Part shown: positions 48,240 to 56,174 of the stretch, piece by piece
Layout: each line of letters opens with the position of its first letter
Numbering within the stretch: position 1 is the first letter of the stretch
Assembly: GCF_006494815.1 (NCBI RefSeq)
Contig: NZ_CP041091.1
Span: 2,618,501 to 2,682,500 of the forward strand
DNA length: 64,000 bases
Source of the DNA: Nocardioides sambongensis
Lineage (GTDB): Bacteria; Actinomycetota; Actinomycetes; Propionibacteriales; Nocardioidaceae
Reading direction: 5' to 3'
Translations under genes and position numbers: made by a program
The notes under the pieces: generated by a model
Databases searched by the model: none
What the model was told of the DNA's origin: nothing
Seen by the model: the letters and a program-made list of their open reading frames with translations, nothing else

Positions 48240-48254
48240 GATTGTCTGACAATC
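48240..48254. promoter_or_regulatory. Perfect 15-bp palindrome upstream of the aminotransferase
   Basis: GATTGTC-T-GACAATC, 7-bp arms around one base, 47 bp before the ornithine aminotransferase start. The core TTGTCTGACAA fits FadR-subfamily GntR operators (TNGTNNNACNA-type). The regulator is not encoded nearby. Confidence 0.65.
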
Positions 48255-48301
48255 CTGGGCGGCGAGCGCACCAGGAGATCCCGCACCCGAAGGAGGCCCG
48301 C

Positions 48302-49564
48302 ATGACCAGCACGTTCCAGCCGACGATCGAGACCGGTTCCGCCAGCACCACCCCGGCTCCGGCCACACCCGCGGCGGTCGACCGGGCCGAGGCGCGGACG
48401 GCGCACAACTACCACCCGCTGCCGGTCGTGATCGAGCACGCGGAGGGCGCCTGGATGACCGACGTCGACGGGCGCCGGTTCCTCGACCTGCTGGCCGGCT
48501 ACTCCGCCCTCAACTTCGGACACTCCAACCCCCGACTGGTCGAGGCGGCCCGCGCCCAGCTGGGCCAGCTCACCCTGACCAGCCGCGCCTTCATCCACGA
48601 CCGCTTCGCCGACTTCTGCGCCGAGCTCGGCGACCTGTGCGGCAAGGACCTGGTGCTGCCGATGAACACCGGCGCCGAGGCCGTCGAGACCGCGATCAAG
48701 GTGGCCCGCAAGTGGGGATACGACGTCAAGGGCGTCCCCGCCGACGCGGCCCGGATCATCGTCGCCTCCGGCAACTTCCACGGCCGCACCACCACGATCG
48801 TCGGATTCTCCGACGACCCCGACGCCCGTGACGGCTTCGGGCCGTTCGCCCCCGGCTTCGACACCGTTCCGTACGGCGACCTGGCCGCCCTCGAGGCCGC
48901 CATCACCCCGGAGACCGTGGCCGTGCTGATCGAGCCGATCCAGGGCGAGGGCGGCGTCGTCCTCCCGCCCGACGGCTACCTGCGCGGCGTGCGGGCGGCC
49001 TGCACCGCGAACAACGTGCTCTTCGCCGCCGACGAGATCCAGGCCGGTCTGGGCCGGACCGGGCGGACCTTCGCGTGCGACCACGAGGGCGTCGTACCGG
49101 ACCTGTATGTGCTGGGGAAGGCGCTCGGCGGCGGCATCGTGCCGGTCTCGGCCGTGGTCGGTGACCGCGACGTGCTCGGCGTGCTCGCGCCGGGCCAGCA
49201 CGGCTCCACCTTCGGCGGCAACCCGCTCGCCTGCGCGGTCGGCACCGAGGTGGTGCGGATGCTCGCCGGCGGCGAGTTCCAGGCCCGGGCGGCCGAGCTC
49301 GGCGACCTGATGCGCGAGCGCCTCGAGGCGCTGCTCGGCCACGGCCTGGTCGGCGTGCGGGTGCGCGGACTGTGGGCCGGCATCGACATCGACCCGGCCC
49401 TCGGCACCGGGCGGGAGATCTGCGAGCGGCTGATGGCGCGCGGCGTCCTCGCCAAGGACACCCACGGCTCGACGATCCGGTTCGCCCCGCCGCTGGTGAT
49501 CGAGCCCGCGGACCTCGCCTGGGGCCTGGACCAGCTGGCCGACGTCCTCGCCGAAGCGCGCTGA
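48302..49564 (+). CDS. rocD: Ornithine aminotransferase
   Basis: 420 residues, class III PLP aminotransferase. Transfers the delta-amino group of ornithine to 2-oxoglutarate, giving glutamate semialdehyde for proline or glutamate. AHNYHPLPVVIEHAEGAW, PMNTGAEAVETAIKVARKWG, LIEPIQGEGGVV, FAADEIQAGLGRTG and LGKALGGGIVPVSA (PLP Lys) are typical of the OAT branch. ATG 48302 follows AAGGAGG. A GntR-type operator lies in the leader. No arginase or rocE is adjacent. Confidence 0.93.
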   Translation: MTSTFQPTIETGSASTTPAPATPAAVDRAEARTAHNYHPLPVVIEHAEGAWMTDVDGRRFLDLLAGYSALNFGHSNPRLVEAARAQLGQLTLTSRAFIHDRFADFCAELGDLCGKDLVLPMNTGAEAVETAIKVARKWGYDVKGVPADAARIIVASGNFHGRTTTIVGFSDDPDARDGFGPFAPGFDTVPYGDLAALEAAITPETVAVLIEPIQGEGGVVLPPDGYLRGVRAACTANNVLFAADEIQAGLGRTGRTFACDHEGVVPDLYVLGKALGGGIVPVSAVVGDRDVLGVLAPGQHGSTFGGNPLACAVGTEVVRMLAGGEFQARAAELGDLMRERLEALLGHGLVGVRVRGLWAGIDIDPALGTGREICERLMARGVLAKDTHGSTIRFAPPLVIEPADLAWGLDQLADVLAEAR

Positions 49565-49590
49565 GGCGCAAGGCGACGAGACGAAGAGGC

Positions 49591-50193
49591 TCAGCCGGCC
49601 ACGGCGACCAGCGCGGGGAGCGCGTCGGTGACCAGCCGGACGATCCCCGCGCGGTCGATCCCGCGGGGATCGGCGCACCAGTCGAGCACCGCCTCCTCGG
49701 CGTACGCCGACCAGGCGCGCACCACCAGCCGGGTGGCCGGGGTGTCCGGGATCAGGTCCCCGGCGGTGTCGTCGCGGAAGATCCGGTCGGTGAGCGCCAG
49801 CCGGGCGTCGTCGTAGATCCGGCGCAGCGCCTCGTTCCCGCCGGCGGCGGCCCGGACCAGCGATCGGTAGCCCTGCTCGTTGGCGACCACGTAGTCGACG
49901 TACGCGGTCATCGAGCGCTGCAGCCGGGCCAGCGGGTCGGGGTCGTCGATCGGGGCCGTCTGCACGACGAGGTCGTCGGCGGCGCGCTGCACGACCGCCT
50001 CGTAGAAGCCCTGCTTGCTGCCGAAGTAGTGGTAGAGCAGGCCGCGGGAGACGCCGGCGACCTCGGCCAGCCGATCGATCGAGATCTCCTCGATCGAGCC
50101 GCTGCTGAACAGCTCGACGCCCAGGCCCAGCAGCTGCTCGCGCCGCTGCTCCGGGGTGAGCCGGGTGCGGGGCGCCGGCGTGTGCGCGGTCAC
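49591..50193 (-). CDS. TetR-family repressor
   Basis: About 200 residues. HTH: IDRLAEVAGVSRGLLYHYFGSKQGFYEAV. The C-terminal ligand domain is all-helical. Starts at GTG 50193 or GTG 50202; neither has a clear ribosome-binding site. Divergent from the SDR gene, with a perfect 21-bp TetR-type palindrome between them at 50204-50224, so it probably represses both itself and the SDR. Confidence 0.92.
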   Translation of the reverse strand: MTAHTPAPRTRLTPEQRREQLLGLGVELFSSGSIEEISIDRLAEVAGVSRGLLYHYFGSKQGFYEAVVQRAADDLVVQTAPIDDPDPLARLQRSMTAYVDYVVANEQGYRSLVRAAAGGNEALRRIYDDARLALTDRIFRDDTAGDLIPDTPATRLVVRAWSAYAEEAVLDWCADPRGIDRAGIVRLVTDALPALVAVAG

Positions 50194-50203
50194 GGGCCGC
50201 ACT

Positions 50204-50224
50204 CTATTGACGTTTGTTCAATAG
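50204..50224. promoter_or_regulatory. TetR operator between divergent tetR and SDR genes
   Basis: CTATTGA, 7-nt spacer, TCAATAG: perfect 7-bp arms, placed 11 bp from the TetR start codon. Confidence 0.8.
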
Positions 50225-50276
50225 CGCCAGTAGCGTCGCGGCGAGGTCGACACCCGACGAAGGAGAACGTGACCGC

Positions 50277-51113
50277 ATGAAGACTCTGAACGACAAGGTC
50301 GTCGTGATCACCGGCGCCGGATCGGGGATCGGCCGGGCGCTCGCCCTCGACTGCGCCCGCCGGGGCTCGCGACTCGCCCTCTCCGACGTCGACGAGGCCG
50401 GACTGGCCGAGACCGCGGCGCTGGCGCGCGACGCCGGCGCCCGCGAGGTCCACACCGCCGCCCTCGACGTCGCCGACCGGGCCGCGTTCACCGCGTACGC
50501 CGCCGCGGTCGTCGCCCACTTCGGCCGGGTGAACGTGGTCGTCAACAACGCCGGCGTCGCGCTGGCCGGCGACTTCGTCGACCTCGCCTACGAGGACCTC
50601 GACTGGATCGTCGGCATCAACTTCTGGGGCGTCGTGCACGGCACCAAGGAGTTCCTGCCGCACCTGATCGCCTCCGGCGACGGGCACCTGGTCAACCTCT
50701 CCTCGCTCTTCGGCCTCCTCGCGATGCCCGGTCAGAGCGCCTACAACGCGACCAAGTTCGCGGTGCGCGGCTTCACCGAGGCCGTCCGCGAGGAGATGCT
50801 CATCGCCGGCCACCCGGTCGGGGTCACCGCGGTCCACCCGGGCGGCATCAAGACCGCGATCGCCCGCAGCGCCCGGGTCTCGGACAAGGAGGACCAGGCC
50901 GCGACCGCCAAGCTGTTCGACGAGAAGCTCGCCAAGATGACCCCGGAGCGGGCAGCCGAGATCATCGTCCGCGGCATCCTGCGCGACCAGGCCCGAGTGC
51001 TGGTGGGCATGGACGCCCACGCCCTGCACCACTTCCAGAAGCTGACCGGCTCGCGCTACCAGGACATCGTCGCCAAGGTCTCGGCCAAGGTGATGCCCGC
51101 CAAGGTCGTCTGA
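50277..51113 (+). CDS. Short-chain dehydrogenase/reductase
   Basis: 278 residues, classical SDR. VVITGAGSGIGRALALD binds NAD(P)H, VVNNAGVALAGD is the NNAG motif, and the catalytic Ser and YNATK (Tyr-x-x-x-Lys) are intact. An Asp in the LALSDVD loop favours NAD+. The C-terminal extension resembles actinobacterial SDRs annotated for lipid or ketone substrates. Likely controlled by the divergent TetR repressor. AGGAG lies about 12 nt before ATG 50277. Confidence 0.92.
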   Translation: MKTLNDKVVVITGAGSGIGRALALDCARRGSRLALSDVDEAGLAETAALARDAGAREVHTAALDVADRAAFTAYAAAVVAHFGRVNVVVNNAGVALAGDFVDLAYEDLDWIVGINFWGVVHGTKEFLPHLIASGDGHLVNLSSLFGLLAMPGQSAYNATKFAVRGFTEAVREEMLIAGHPVGVTAVHPGGIKTAIARSARVSDKEDQAATAKLFDEKLAKMTPERAAEIIVRGILRDQARVLVGMDAHALHHFQKLTGSRYQDIVAKVSAKVMPAKVV

Positions 51114-51140
51114 GGACGCCGCGGCGCTCGACCGCCCCGG

Positions 51141-52538
51141 CTACCCGGCCTCGGCGCGGCTCCCCCGCCGGCGCTCCCGGCGCTCGCGGCGGGGCCGCAA
51201 CGGCCGGTTGCGGGTGACGCCGACCATCCGCGGTCCGGCCAGCCGGCTCGGCATCTTGCGGGCCTCCCGGGCCACCGGCTGGGCGACGTACTCACCCAGG
51301 ATCACGCCGGCGGCGAGGGCGATCGCGACCGAGGCCGCGGTGACCATCGCGAGCAGGCCCTCGGCAGCCGACCGGTTGGTCTGCTCGCCCAGCAGCGACA
51401 GTCCGCGGTAGATCGAGAGTCCCGGCAGCAGCGGGACCACCGCGGGCACCACCACGACCAGGACCGGCACCCGCAGCCGGCCCGCGATCGCGAAGCTCAG
51501 CAGACCGACGGTGAAGGCGGCGACGCCGACCGCCCAGGTGCGGCCGAAGGTGTTCAGCTCGATGGTGGTGGTGATCGCCAGCGCGAGGCCGGCCAGCAGG
51601 CCCACCGGTGCCATGGTGCGCTTGGGCGCATAGCTGGCGTAGGCGAACGCGGCGGCCGCGATCGCGGCGCCGAACGCGCTGACGCCGACGCCGGCCAGGG
51701 AGACCTGGGCCGGCTCCAGCGCAGGGAGCTCCAGGCCGATGCTCGAGGCCACGCTGATCCCGCCGCCGACCCCGGCGATGATGCCGGCGGTGGCCAGCAC
51801 CGCCTCGAGGAGACGGGCACTCCCGGTGACGAAGAAGCCGGACAGGGCGTCCTGGATCGCGCCCATGAAGCCGATCCCGGCGAGCAGCATGATGATGTTC
51901 GCGGTGACCACCAGCGAGGCGTCCAGAGCGGTCCACATCTCCGCGACCCGGGTGGTCAGCGCGGCCAGCAGGGTGGCCAGCGCGCCGCCGGCGATCTGCT
52001 GGTAGAAGAGCGGCAACCGGCGCCGGGTCATCGAGTGCTGGAGGCGGTCGATGGCGACCGCGGCGAGCAGCGCCGCGAGCACCACGGTCGCCGAGCCGCC
52101 CAGCATGACGCCGATGCCGGCGCACATCACGCCGTAGCCGAGGGTGGCCGCCCAGCGGGGGCGGGCGTGGCCGGAGGAGACGATCCGGGCGACCTGCGCG
52201 CGGGCCTCGGCCAGGTCGATCCGGTCCGCGATCACGTCACGCACCAGGTGGTCGACCTTGGTGAGGTCCTCGTAGTCGATCTCGCGCTGGGTGACCTGGC
52301 GGATCTGGAAGACCGGCGGGTCGTCGCTGTCCGCCTGCGCGGTCATCGCGAGCGAGGTGAAGGTGACGTCGATCTGCGGGTTGCGCAGGCCCAGCGCGAG
52401 CGCGACCGCCCGCATCGTGGCGGTGACGTCAGCGGCTCCCGCGCCGGAGGAGAGCAGCACCTCGCCGACCCTGAGACACAGGTCCAGGGTCTGGGCGATC
52501 TGCCGTGATTCGGTCACGTCGCCGATGGTCGCACTCAC
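51141..52538 (-). CDS. Threonine/serine exporter (ThrE-like)
   Basis: 465 residues. The N-terminal ThrE domain (LDLCLRVGEVLLSSGAGAADVTATM; VTFTSLAMTA) is followed by two sets of hydrophobic helices (ThrE and ThrE-2 halves, about ten helices) with the family stretch VVVVPAVVPLLPGLSIYRG. It exports small amino acids such as threonine and serine. The tail is strongly basic (RPLRPRRERRERRRGS). GTG 52538. It is 63 bp downstream of the FUSC-like gene and possibly in one operon with it. Confidence 0.9.
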   Translation of the reverse strand: MSATIGDVTESRQIAQTLDLCLRVGEVLLSSGAGAADVTATMRAVALALGLRNPQIDVTFTSLAMTAQADSDDPPVFQIRQVTQREIDYEDLTKVDHLVRDVIADRIDLAEARAQVARIVSSGHARPRWAATLGYGVMCAGIGVMLGGSATVVLAALLAAVAIDRLQHSMTRRRLPLFYQQIAGGALATLLAALTTRVAEMWTALDASLVVTANIIMLLAGIGFMGAIQDALSGFFVTGSARLLEAVLATAGIIAGVGGGISVASSIGLELPALEPAQVSLAGVGVSAFGAAIAAAAFAYASYAPKRTMAPVGLLAGLALAITTTIELNTFGRTWAVGVAAFTVGLLSFAIAGRLRVPVLVVVVPAVVPLLPGLSIYRGLSLLGEQTNRSAAEGLLAMVTAASVAIALAAGVILGEYVAQPVAREARKMPSRLAGPRMVGVTRNRPLRPRRERRERRRGSRAEAG

Positions 52539-52601
52539 CCTGACGGCGCACGAAAGTCCGACCGGCGCTCCGGGCCGCCAGGGGCCCGAACGTGCGCAGA
52601 A

Positions 52602-53699
52602 TCACCGCGCCGGCGGGGGAAGTGCGTCGGTCGCCTCCAGCTGGCCCATCCCGGTGACCATCAGCAGGTCCACCACGATGGACCGGATCTGGGCCAGTAC
52701 GGCGTCCCCGGTCAGCTCGCTGGTCCGCTCCACGAGTCCGGAGGCCTGACCGACCGCGAGCAGCTCGTCGCGGGCAGCGGTCGCCATCCGGTTCTCGGCC
52801 AGCTCGTCGGCCACCGCCTCGACCGCGAGCGCCAGGTCGGCGGCCAGGTCGGCATAGGCACTGGGCAGCGGGCGACGACGATAGGCGGCCACCCCGACCT
52901 GCCGCACCAGCACGCGCGTGCTGCGCAGGGCGCGGTCCAGCGGCTCCACCAGCTCGGCCATCTGCCGCACCGGCCCCTTGTGCCGGCGCCGGAACGGCGA
53001 GGAGGTCACCACCGACATCCCCTCGCTGGCCGCCTCGTTGAGCTCGCTGATCATCCGGTCGGTGGCCCGGGCGTCCGCGAGCAGCTCCAGGGCCGGGTCG
53101 ATCTCGCCGTCGACCATCACGTGGCTCGCCGCCCGCAGCAGGCCGGCGATCTTGCGAGCCACGGCAGCCGCCTGCTCCCGCGGCCGCCGCAGCGCCGCCG
53201 CCGGTACGACGGTCGCCGCGACCAGTGCGACCGACCCGCCGATCACGGCGTCGGTCCAGCGGGTCAGGGCGGCGCCGGGGTCGGGCAGCAGCGTGGCCAC
53301 CACGATCGACTGCACGGCGGCCTGGGTGACGAAGAGGATGCCCGCGTCCAGGAGCAGGGCGGTGGACATCGCCAGCGCCACCACCAGCGTCAGCTGCCAG
53401 CCGCCGGTGCCGATCCAGGCGACCAGGACATCGGCCACGAAGACCCCGATCGCCACCCCCAGGGTCACCTCGACGACGCGTCGCAGCCGCTGCCCGTAGG
53501 AGGTGCCGAGCGAGACCACCGCGGCGATCGGCGCGAAGAACGGGGTGGTGTGGCCGAACAGGTCGGCGGCGACGAACCAGGCGATGCCGGCGGCCACGGC
53601 ACACTGGGCGACCGCCCACCACTTGCTGCGCAGCCGAGCGACCCGCTGCCGCATCGAGAGCCGTCCACGTGCCCACATCCGGTCCAGCGGCGCGTCCAC
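52602..53699 (-). CDS. FUSC-like membrane protein (aromatic acid exporter type)
   Basis: 365 residues from GTG 53699, with GGAGG 7 nt upstream. The first 160 residues hold about five to six hydrophobic helices (VAQCAVAAGIAWFVAADLFG; PFFAPIAAVVSLGTSYGQR), typical of the FUSC/ArAE domain. The C-terminal half is a soluble helical region. The family exports aromatic carboxylic acids or related compounds, but the substrate is unknown. Divergent from the carboxylate-amine ligase across 70 bp. Confidence 0.85.
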   Translation of the reverse strand: MDAPLDRMWARGRLSMRQRVARLRSKWWAVAQCAVAAGIAWFVAADLFGHTTPFFAPIAAVVSLGTSYGQRLRRVVEVTLGVAIGVFVADVLVAWIGTGGWQLTLVVALAMSTALLLDAGILFVTQAAVQSIVVATLLPDPGAALTRWTDAVIGGSVALVAATVVPAAALRRPREQAAAVARKIAGLLRAASHVMVDGEIDPALELLADARATDRMISELNEAASEGMSVVTSSPFRRRHKGPVRQMAELVEPLDRALRSTRVLVRQVGVAAYRRRPLPSAYADLAADLALAVEAVADELAENRMATAARDELLAVGQASGLVERTSELTGDAVLAQIRSIVVDLLMVTGMGQLEATDALPPPAR

Positions 53700-53769
53700 G
53701 CGACGATCCTCCCACGTGAAGAGCCGCGGCGGACTGCACGCCGGGCCCTCGGTGTGGAAGCCTTCGGTT

Positions 53770-54899
53770 GTGCGGATCGACTTCCACGCCTCCCCTCCCC
53801 GACGCTCGGCGTCGAGTGGGAGCTCGCGCTGGTGGACCGTCGTACCCGCGACCTGCGCAACGAGGCCGCCCACCTCTTCGCCCGGGCCAAGGCCCGGATG
53901 CCCGATCCGCACCGGCTGCACAAGGAGCTGCTGAAGAACACCGTCGAGGTGGTCACCGACGTGTGCCGCACCGTGCCGGAGGCGATGGCCGACCTGCAGC
54001 GCACGCTCTCCTACGTGGTGCCGGCCTGCGACGAGCTCGACCTGGACCTGTACGGCGCCGGCACGCACCCGTTCGCCTCCTGGACCGGGCAGCAGCTGAC
54101 CGAGGGCGTGCGCTACGCCGAGCTGATCAACCGGACCCAGTGGTGGGGACGCCAGATGCTGATCTGGGGCGTGCACGTCCACGTCGGGATGCCGGCCAGG
54201 GAGCGGGTGCTGCCGGTGCTCTCCGCGCTGCTCGCCTACTACCCGCACCTGCAGGCGCTGTCGGCCTCCTCGCCGATCTGGGCGGGCGTCGACACCGGCT
54301 ACGCCTCCAACCGCGCGCTGATGTTCCAGCAGCTGCCGACCGCCGGCCTGCCGTTCCAGTTCCAGCGGTGGGAGGAGTTCGAGTCGTTCGCGCACGACCA
54401 GCTGACCACCGGGGTGATCGACGACCTCAGCGAGATCCGCTGGGACGTCCGCCCGGCGCCGCACCACGGGACACTGGAGACGCGGGTCTGCGACGGGGTC
54501 TCCAGCGTGGCGGACATGGCCGCGCTGGTCGCGCTGACCCACTGTCTGGTGGTCTGGCTCGACGAGCGCGCGGCGGCCGGCGAGAGGCTGCCCACGATGC
54601 CGCCGTGGCACGTGCAGGAGAACAAGTGGCGGGCGGCGCGCTACGGCGTGGACGCCATCGTGATCCTCGATGCCGCCTCGACCGAACGACTGGTCACCGA
54701 GGACCTCGCCGACCTGGTGCCGCGGCTGATGCCGGTCGCGGAGCGGCTCGGCTGTGCGGCGGAGCTGGCCTCCGTCCTCGACATCCTGGACCGCGGCCCG
54801 TCGTACATGCGGCAGCGCCGGGTGGCCGAGGCGTCCGGCGGGGACCTGGTGGCGGTGGTCGACTCGGTGGTGCAGGAGCTGCGGACCGGGCTGACCTGA
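53770..54899 (+). CDS. Carboxylate-amine ligase, GCS2/YbdK family
   Basis: About 377 residues. Glutamate-cysteine ligase family 2: LGVEWELALVDRRTRDL holds the metal-binding Glu residues; HVHVGMPARERVL, LMFQQLPTAGLPFQFQ and TLETRVCDGVSS follow. The GTG at 53770 begins VRIDFHASP, and the frame breaks in the C-run at 53792-53795. One added C gives SPTLGVEWEL, the family start. Forms gamma-glutamyl bonds; in actinobacteria the product could be gamma-glutamylcysteine for ergothioneine, but other amines are possible. Mycothiol organisms do not need glutathione, so EgtA-like use is one guess. Confidence 0.88.
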
Positions 54900-54940
54900 C
54901 CCGCTGAGGGGGGCCGTGGGCGGGCCGGCGGTGGGTACTT

Positions 54941-55005
54941 GTCAGCCGAAACCCGCACGACACGCCGAGCGGGGCCGGCGTGTCGCGCGGGTTTCACCGG
55001 CTGAC
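54941..55005. terminator. Large imperfect hairpin between convergent genes
   Basis: GTCAGCCG, AAACCCGC and GACACGCCG on the left pair with CGGCGTGTC, GCGGGTTT and CGGCTGAC on the right, giving a 65-nt hairpin with a small G/C-rich loop. A further AAACCCGCAC copy follows at 55011-55020. It is placed as a bidirectional terminator for the ligase and dinB genes. Confidence 0.75.
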
Positions 55006-55024
55006 CGGGGAAACCCGCACCCGC

Positions 55025-56155
55025 TCACTCCGGCGCGGTCATCTCCAGCCGCACCCCCAGCAGCCGCACCGCCCGATCCTGCTCCACCCGGGCCAGCAGC
55101 GCGACGGCCTCGGCGGCGAGCAGGTCGGGGTCGTCGCTCGCCGCCGCCAGCTTGTGGCTGCGGGTGAGGGTGAAGAAGTTGGTGTAGCGCACCTTGATCT
55201 CCACCCGCACGGCCGGCCGGCCCTCCGCGTGGATGTCCTCGACCACCCGGCGCGCGATCCGGTCGACCTCGGTGGCGACCTCGGCCCAGTCGGTCAGGTC
55301 GTCCTGGAACGTCTCCTCCCGCCCGTGCCCGCGGGCCACCCACGGCGTCGGGTCGACCGGGCTGGGGTCGACCCCGCGACCGAGCCGGCGCAGCCAGGGA
55401 CCGGTGGTGGGGCCGAAGGCGGCGGCGAGTCGGTGCGGGTCCGCCCGGGCCAGGTCCTCGACGGTGTGCACCTCGATCGCGGCGAGGCGCTGCGCGATCT
55501 TGGCCCCGACCCCCCACAGCGCCCGGGTCGGGCGGTCGCCCATCACCGGGAACCAGGTCTCGTCGCTGAGCCGGTGCACCCCGGGCCCCTCGATCCGCCC
55601 CTCCCCCGGCGCCCCGGGCCGCGGCTTGGCGAAGCCGGTGGCGAGCTTGGCCTGCAGCTTGTTGTCACCGATGCCGACGCAGCAGGTCAGCCGCTCGGCC
55701 TCCAGCACGCGGGCGCGGATCCGGGCCGCGACCTCCTCGGCGGCCTCGGTCCCCGCGCTCGCTCCGGGGTCGGCGCCGACGAACGCCTCGTCCCAGCCGA
55801 GCACCTGGACCACCACCGGGCGCCCGCCCCACTGCACCGACCGGATGGCGTCGAAGACCCGGGCCGACACCTCTTCGTAGGCGGCGAAGTCGACGGGGAG
55901 GAAGACCGCGTCGGGACACTTGCGCGCGGCCACCCGCAGCGGGGTGCCGGAGCCGACACCGTAGGCCCGGGCCTCGTACGACGCCGTCGACACCACGCCG
56001 CGGAGGCTGGGATCGCCCCGGCCACCGACCACCACCGGGCGCCCGGCCAGGGACGGGTCGCGCAGCATCTCGACCGCGGCGAGGAACTGGTCGAGGTCCA
56101 CATGGAGGACCGGCGGGGTGGGCCTGCTCGGGCCCACCCCGCCGGTCATGGTCAC
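55025..56155 (-). CDS. dinB: Y-family DNA polymerase IV (DinB2-like, Leu steric gate)
   Basis: 376 residues. The catalytic start VLHVDLDQFLAAVEM carries the first metal-binding Asp residues (20 and 22), and VLGWDEAFVG carries the Asp-Glu pair. The residue after Phe24, the steric gate that is normally aromatic, is Leu25. In mycobacterial DinB2 a Leu here lets the enzyme take ribonucleotides. CCVGIGDNKLQAKLATGFAKP and the helix-hairpin-helix (LWGVGAKIAQRLAAIEV) are intact. The C-terminus (RLLGVRLEMTAPE) lacks an evident beta-clamp motif, again like DinB2. The first codons allow starts at either Met1 or Met3. Confidence 0.92.
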   Translation of the reverse strand: MTMTGGVGPSRPTPPVLHVDLDQFLAAVEMLRDPSLAGRPVVVGGRGDPSLRGVVSTASYEARAYGVGSGTPLRVAARKCPDAVFLPVDFAAYEEVSARVFDAIRSVQWGGRPVVVQVLGWDEAFVGADPGASAGTEAAEEVAARIRARVLEAERLTCCVGIGDNKLQAKLATGFAKPRPGAPGEGRIEGPGVHRLSDETWFPVMGDRPTRALWGVGAKIAQRLAAIEVHTVEDLARADPHRLAAAFGPTTGPWLRRLGRGVDPSPVDPTPWVARGHGREETFQDDLTDWAEVATEVDRIARRVVEDIHAEGRPAVRVEIKVRYTNFFTLTRSHKLAAASDDPDLLAAEAVALLARVEQDRAVRLLGVRLEMTAPE

Positions 56156-56174
56156 TCCTCGCGCCGGTCGGCGC

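Noticed and set aside
44356..48249. A 1,297-codon plus-strand frame
   Set aside because: It is antisense to hrpA, whose motifs are complete; the translation is low-complexity.
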